DNA of 22,294 nt from positions 1 through 22,294 of the forward strand of contig CAYSLC010000075.1 of NCBI GenBank assembly GCA_964431545.1. Reading direction: 5' to 3'. The notes under the pieces were generated by a model, which saw only the letters and a program-made list of their open reading frames with translations, did no database searches and was not told the DNA's origin. Both the position numbers and the translations under genes were made by a program. Source of the stretch: CAYSLC01 sp964431545. Its GTDB lineage: Bacteria; Desulfobacterota; Desulfobacteria; Desulfobacterales; JAABSP01. Position 1 is the first letter of the stretch, and every line of letters starts with the position of its first letter. Positions 16,507 to 22,294 of this stretch are shown here, in pieces.

Positions 16507-16535
16507 CGGACGCCGCCGCCTCGAAAGGGCGTCCG
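16507..16535. repeat. 8-bp GC-rich inverted repeat after nspC
   Basis: CGGACGCC (16507-16514) and GGCGTCCG (16528-16535) form a perfect stem with a 13-base loop, 15 bp after the nspC stop. There is no T tract, so a Rho-independent terminator is not supported. It could still be a transcript end-protecting hairpin before the kinase gene. Confidence 0.3.
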
Positions 16536-16582
16536 GGGGCCGCGCCGGGCGCCCCGGTTCCGGGGACCGAACCCGGTGACCC

Positions 16583-19345
<2,763 letters not shown>

Positions 19346-19407
19346 GAAACGGGTTCCCCCGGACCGGCCGATCCGGTGCGGCACGCATTCCGGCCGGCCC
19401 GATGGCG

Positions 19408-20265
19408 CTACTCCCTCGCCGCTTGCCATCTCTCCAGATGGGCCCCGATGAACGCCGTGACGGATCGGTGGCTTTCGTCCGCGCTACCCTGGACCCAGAT
19501 CGGCGGACCGAAGGCGAAATGGACGCTCCTGGCGGGGTCGATGCGGCCGAACTCCTTGATGTACCGGCCGTTGGCCCATGCATCGGTGAGCAGGGCCAGG
19601 GGGATCACCGGCACCCCGGCTTTCCGGGCGAGCTTGACCCCGATGGTGTTGAACCGACGGGGATCGAAATGGAGGGTCCGGGTGGTCTGGGGAAAGACGA
19701 TGATGGAGACGCCCTCCGCCAGCAGGCGACGGCCGCCGTCCAGGACGTCCTTCAAATCCCGCCGGGGGTTGGCGCGGCCGACCACGATGGGATTCCGGGA
19801 CCGCATGACATGCTTGAAGACGGGGTATTCCATCAAACTCTTTTTGATCACGAAGGTGACGTTTCTGAAGGGTTGGATGATACCCGGCAGGACCACGGTC
19901 TCCAGAACGCTCATGTGATTGCCGATGATCACGCAGGGGGAGGTGAGCTTTGCGATGTGCTCGACGCCGGTGATATGGATCCGCATACCGGCCCGTTCCA
20001 GCGCGGTGAGGATTTCCAGGCTGCTTCGGGACCACTCCCTGTCGCTGTAACATCCCCGTCCGGCCTTTCGTCCGGCCTTCCAGACCACGGTCAGCAGCCG
20101 GCCGTAGAAGACCGCGTCGGGGAAAACCCCGGCGCCGGCGGAGGCTTCTCCAGGGTCGGTCCGGTATTCGCCCTGAGTGTAGTTCAAGCGGTTCACGCCG
20201 GGTTCGATCTCTCCGGAAAAAGCGATGGGGACGGCCGCCGCGATGCCGCCCCCGGTTGCGGTCAA
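19408..20265 (-). CDS. PlsC-family 1-acylglycerol-3-phosphate acyltransferase-like protein (up to 285 aa)
   Basis: PlsC enzymes add the second acyl chain to lysophosphatidic acid at the membrane. Motif I is NHMSVLE (NHx4E instead of the usual NHx4D). The motif III position reads FPQTTRT where the family usually has FPEGTRS. The combination looks like a subfamily trait rather than decay because the rest (RNPIVVGR, VKLARKAGVPVIPLAL) is intact. No clear transmembrane helix is seen at the N-terminus. The start is uncertain: the longest frame begins at TTG 20265 without a Shine-Dalgarno site, and an in-frame GTG at 20196 gives 262 aa. It follows bacterioferritin on the same strand by 43-112 bp, depending on the start, and converges with the kinase gene. 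Confidence 0.82.
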   Translation of the reverse strand: MTATGGGIAAAVPIAFSGEIEPGVNRLNYTQGEYRTDPGEASAGAGVFPDAVFYGRLLTVVWKAGRKAGRGCYSDREWSRSSLEILTALERAGMRIHITGVEHIAKLTSPCVIIGNHMSVLETVVLPGIIQPFRNVTFVIKKSLMEYPVFKHVMRSRNPIVVGRANPRRDLKDVLDGGRRLLAEGVSIIVFPQTTRTLHFDPRRFNTIGVKLARKAGVPVIPLALLTDAWANGRYIKEFGRIDPARSVHFAFGPPIWVQGSADESHRSVTAFIGAHLERWQAARE

Positions 20266-20308
20266 CGGTTCGGACGCGGGCCCGATCGTGCATGGACCCG
20301 GCCCGGGA

Positions 20309-20857
20309 TCATTCCGCCGCGCCCCCGCCCTGCCGGGCCACGAATCCCTGGGTATTGAGGCCGGTATCGGAGGGGGTGCCGGCGATCTTTGCCAGGTAAG
20401 CCGATCCGAGGTTTTCGATATGTTCGCCGATATCCTCGAAATAGTTGAGGTGCTCCTGCTCCTCGTCGATGATCCGTTCGAAGAGCTTGGCGGTGGTGCT
20501 GTCGCCGTTCTCCCGGCAGACCTTCAGGAAGTCGTTGTAGGCATCGACGGTGTCGTCCTCCAGATTGATGTCGAACGCAAAGGCCTGCTGCACGTCCTGG
20601 CCTTTGACCACCTTGTCGGCCAGATCCGTGGTCGGTTCCCCGTCCAGTTCCTTGATCCGCTCCGCGAAATCCTCGGCGTGCTGCATCTCGTCGATGGCGA
20701 TGAGCTTGATCTTGGCGGCCAGCTCCCCGTAGTCCTTGTCGTCCAGGTTGTAGTGCTGGTTCATGTACTGGTAGATCGCCTGAAGCTCCATGGCGCGCGC
20801 CTTGTTGAGGACTTCGACGACCTTCTTTTTCCGTTCCTCCCGTGATTCCTGAGCCAT
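20309..20857 (-). CDS. bfr: Bacterioferritin (182 aa)
   Basis: Bacterioferritin is a 24-subunit iron-storage shell with a di-iron ferroxidase centre and haem at subunit interfaces. Ferroxidase ligands are visible: E24 (AMELQAIYQY), E57 and H60 (IDEMQHAEDF), a glutamate near 100, and E133/H136 (DEEQEHLNYFE). M58, in the position of the haem-ligating Met52 of E. coli Bfr, is present, which favours a haem-binding Bfr over a plain ferritin. The protein is somewhat longer than the usual 155-160 aa because of an extended N-terminus and a C-terminal tail ending QGGGAAE. ATG 20857 has AAGGAGG upstream, and a promoter lies at 20923-20952. It is probably a single or two-gene unit with plsC. Confidence 0.92.
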   Translation of the reverse strand: MAQESREERKKKVVEVLNKARAMELQAIYQYMNQHYNLDDKDYGELAAKIKLIAIDEMQHAEDFAERIKELDGEPTTDLADKVVKGQDVQQAFAFDINLEDDTVDAYNDFLKVCRENGDSTTAKLFERIIDEEQEHLNYFEDIGEHIENLGSAYLAKIAGTPSDTGLNTQGFVARQGGGAAE

Positions 20858-20922
20858 TTCGGTTCCTCCTTCGTTTTTTCCGTTTTCGATTGTTTTTCCA
20901 TTGCCGTTCCCATTGTCCCTTC

Positions 20923-20952
20923 ATTCTACCCAGGTCCCCCATCTATGGACAA
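20923..20952 (-). promoter_or_regulatory. Candidate promoter for bacterioferritin
   Basis: On the minus strand TTGTCC (20952-20947), an 18-base spacer and TAGAAT (20928-20923) form a plausible sigma70 promoter about 65 bases before the bfr ATG. The leader is AT-rich and ends in a strong AAGGAGG ribosome-binding site. No clear Fur box is visible. The remaining 20953-21116 has no convincing gene. Confidence 0.45.
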
Positions 20953-21116
20953 GGTTTTTCGACAACCTCGTTCGATACGAGGGTCCGGATGGCGAAGGGC
21001 CGACTCCCAAAGCGGGGGCCATATGGGGCAAGGGCCGGCGGGAGGTCGGGCCGGCGCGGGAGCCGTCACCGCTTCGGATAGGGACGAAAGCCGGGAAACG
21101 CCCCCTGGGCCGGGGT

Positions 21117-21968
21117 TCAGGGCCCGAGCATCAGAAGATCGGCGTCCGCCGCATCGACGGTGCCCGGTTCGATCCGGCCGGGGGCCTCGGGGAGAATCAC
21201 CGTCACCGACAGATCCGACCGCTCCCGGATCCGCAGGGGGATCCCCATTTTCCGGGCATGGCCGGTCCCGGCGAGGATCACCATGACGGTCTCGGGATGG
21301 GCCTTGAGAAAGTCGACGGCGTTGAGGGCCATGACGTTGTCCCAGACCAGCTGGGCCTCGCAGAAGTAGATGAAGTTGAGATCACCGTGGGCATGGGCCC
21401 CGAAGGCCCGGCGGATGTATTCCATATATTCCTGGGTGACGTTGCAGGTGACATCGGCCAGTTTCCCCTTCTGGTCCTCGGTGAGGGAGACGAACCCGCC
21501 CTTGGCCACCTGCCGGGTGACGTCCCGGTCCACATTGAGCCCCACCAGGGGGATCCGCCGGTCCCGGGCGTACTCGAAGATCATGTTGTACAGCGGCCAG
21601 GGAAAAGCCCAGCTCTCATAGTAGATACGCTGGAAATCCTCCAGGGGAAGGGTTCCGGCCACCCAGTCGTCCAGGGCCGGCTGGTCGGCCCGGCGGAACA
21701 TCTCCAGGCCCACCGCCACGGGCGTCCCCGCCTTGTGGAGCATCTCGATGACCCGGAGCTGGGCCAGATGGTGTTCCCGGGTGGTGTGGTGCTCCCCCAC
21801 CACCACGACCCGGCTGGATCGAAGCGTCTCCAGGGCCTCGGCGTCGGAGACGACCGACCCCTTTTCGATATCGAAAAACCGGAAGTCCGAGGCCCCGGCC
21901 TCCTGGAATCCCATCAGGAGACCGAAGGCGGCCAAGAGCAGCAAAAAAATGCTTTGTGTTCGGTTCAT
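21117..21968 (-). CDS. ChaN-family exported protein (283 aa)
   Basis: ChaN (DUF399) proteins bind haem or related tetrapyrroles and are usually lipoproteins. The family opening VVVVGEHHTTREHH (54-67) and GLEMF (87-91) are present, as is the C-terminal AGTGHARKMGIPLRI. Residues 1-27 form a signal peptide with a long hydrophobic core and a likely cleavage after AGAS. It contains no lipobox cysteine, so this member is probably a soluble periplasmic protein, unlike the lipoprotein ChaN of Campylobacter. ATG 21968 is preceded by AAGAGGT. Immediately upstream on the same strand is a fragment resembling the end of an M1 aminopeptidase, which may be the remains of a former operon partner. Confidence 0.85.
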   Translation of the reverse strand: MNRTQSIFLLLLAAFGLLMGFQEAGASDFRFFDIEKGSVVSDAEALETLRSSRVVVVGEHHTTREHHLAQLRVIEMLHKAGTPVAVGLEMFRRADQPALDDWVAGTLPLEDFQRIYYESWAFPWPLYNMIFEYARDRRIPLVGLNVDRDVTRQVAKGGFVSLTEDQKGKLADVTCNVTQEYMEYIRRAFGAHAHGDLNFIYFCEAQLVWDNVMALNAVDFLKAHPETVMVILAGTGHARKMGIPLRIRERSDLSVTVILPEAPGRIEPGTVDAADADLLMLGP

Positions 21969-22023
21969 GGTCTACCTCTTTCCATCTGAGAATGGATGAA
22001 TGGGGATGACGCCGATGCCACCC

Positions 22024-22200
22024 TCACCGTGATCCCGCCGCCCACCGGTGGATCAGGGGAGAGGACCGGACCGGCCAGGTGCCCTTCTCCCGGTTCCGGC
22101 CGTCGCGGAAGACCAGATAGCTGTATTTTCCGTAGTGGGCGATCTTCCGGGCCGCTTCGGCCGCACCGCTTGTTCCAATGAGGGGGAAAGGGCCTTCGCG
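22024..22200 (-). pseudogene. C-terminal fragment resembling an M1-type aminopeptidase
   Basis: The frame ending at 22024 encodes AARKIAHYGKYSYLVFRDGR, then NREKGTWPV and SSPL, which resembles the C-terminal end of M1 metallopeptidase-like proteins of Deltaproteobacteria. The frame is closed by a TGA at 22290-22288 and reaches only a TTG start. The zinc-binding HExxH part is absent, and residues encoded upstream of about 22200 no longer look like the family. It is therefore a severed gene end, 55 bp before chaN. The family call is from memory of the motif and is moderate. Confidence 0.45.
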
Positions 22201-22239
22201 TTTCAACACGCAGGGGTCGAGAGCCTGTCTATCAGGACT

Positions 22240-22280
22240 GTCTGAAACAGACTTGACCTTCCCGGCGAACCTGATATGAT
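22240..22280 (+). promoter_or_regulatory. Rightward promoter with adjacent dyad, leaving the window
   Basis: TTGACC (22253-22258), 16 bases and TATGAT (22275-22280) form a good plus-strand promoter pointing out of the window. Directly before the -35 is a dyad, GTCTG-AAA-CAGAC (22240-22252). The DNA changes from coding-like to AT-richer near 22200. This looks like the beginning of a new gene or mobile element beyond 22294. Confidence 0.45.
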
Positions 22281-22294
22281 CCCCCAATCATTGA

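Noticed and set aside
19346..19407. GC-rich CCGGCCG repeats between the convergent kinase and plsC genes as a bidirectional terminator
   Set aside because: The repeats are short and self-complementary, as expected in this base composition, and neither strand has a T tract.
21055..21117. Segment with GGGACGAAAGCC resembling part of a cyclic-di-GMP-I riboswitch
   Set aside because: Only one short piece matches; the GGCAAACC part and the pairing helices are absent, and on that strand it would lead into the antisense of chaN.
22024..22287. 87-codon ORF as a complete small gene
   Set aside because: It has a TTG start directly after a stop codon, no ribosome-binding site, and a first third that looks non-coding; only its C-terminal part resembles a protein family.

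Overview
The window is a GC-rich, densely packed bacterial chromosome segment. A membrane-anchored tetrahaem class III (c3-type) cytochrome, a bacterioferritin, a ChaN-family protein and the carboxynorspermidine pair CASDH/NspC together suggest a Desulfobacterota-type (deltaproteobacterial) organism. This is an inference from gene content; no rRNA or tRNA marker is present.

Left part (1-11383). After the tail of an unidentified gene (3-74) lies a collapsed remnant of a DUF4143-type ATPase gene that keeps a promoter-like site and a perfect 9-bp dyad. From 11383 down to 466 on the minus strand runs one probable operon: ychJ-like SEC-C protein, a two-domain CDP-alcohol phosphatidyltransferase, a possible short coupled ORF, then three consecutive Clp-like double AAA+ ATPases of 1080, 1092 and 760 aa. 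The last two AAA+ junctions overlap (GTGA, and 28 bp). A good sigma70-like promoter (TTTACA-N17-TATACT) precedes ychJ.

The AAA+ trio is the most unusual content. Each protein has a non-Clp N-terminal region that starts like a HicB-type module. Each has a first AAA+ domain with Walker A but without the Walker B glutamate or the usual arginine-finger pair, and an intact second AAA+ domain from which the GYVG pore loop is deleted. The 1092- and 1080-aa members carry C-terminal extensions that resemble class I peptide-chain release factors without GGQ, and the 1092-aa member has an IGF tripeptide at the ClpP-docking position. This suggests a hetero-oligomeric AAA+ machine, possibly ribosome-linked; the function is inferred.

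Middle part (11384-16491). A divergent 289-bp regulatory region separates ychJ from the cytochrome gene, whose end overlaps the end of a convergent rlmN-type gene. Divergent from rlmN is a translationally coupled operon: ubiG-like methyltransferase, carboxynorspermidine synthase and carboxynorspermidine decarboxylase (nspC).

Right part (16583-22294). A hybrid sensor histidine kinase is followed, on the minus strand, by a PlsC-type acyltransferase, a bacterioferritin with its own promoter, and a ChaN-family exported protein. At the right edge an 87-codon ORF looks like the severed C-terminal end of an M1-type aminopeptidase. It abuts a rightward promoter that leaves the window, which suggests a rearrangement or the edge of an insertion.
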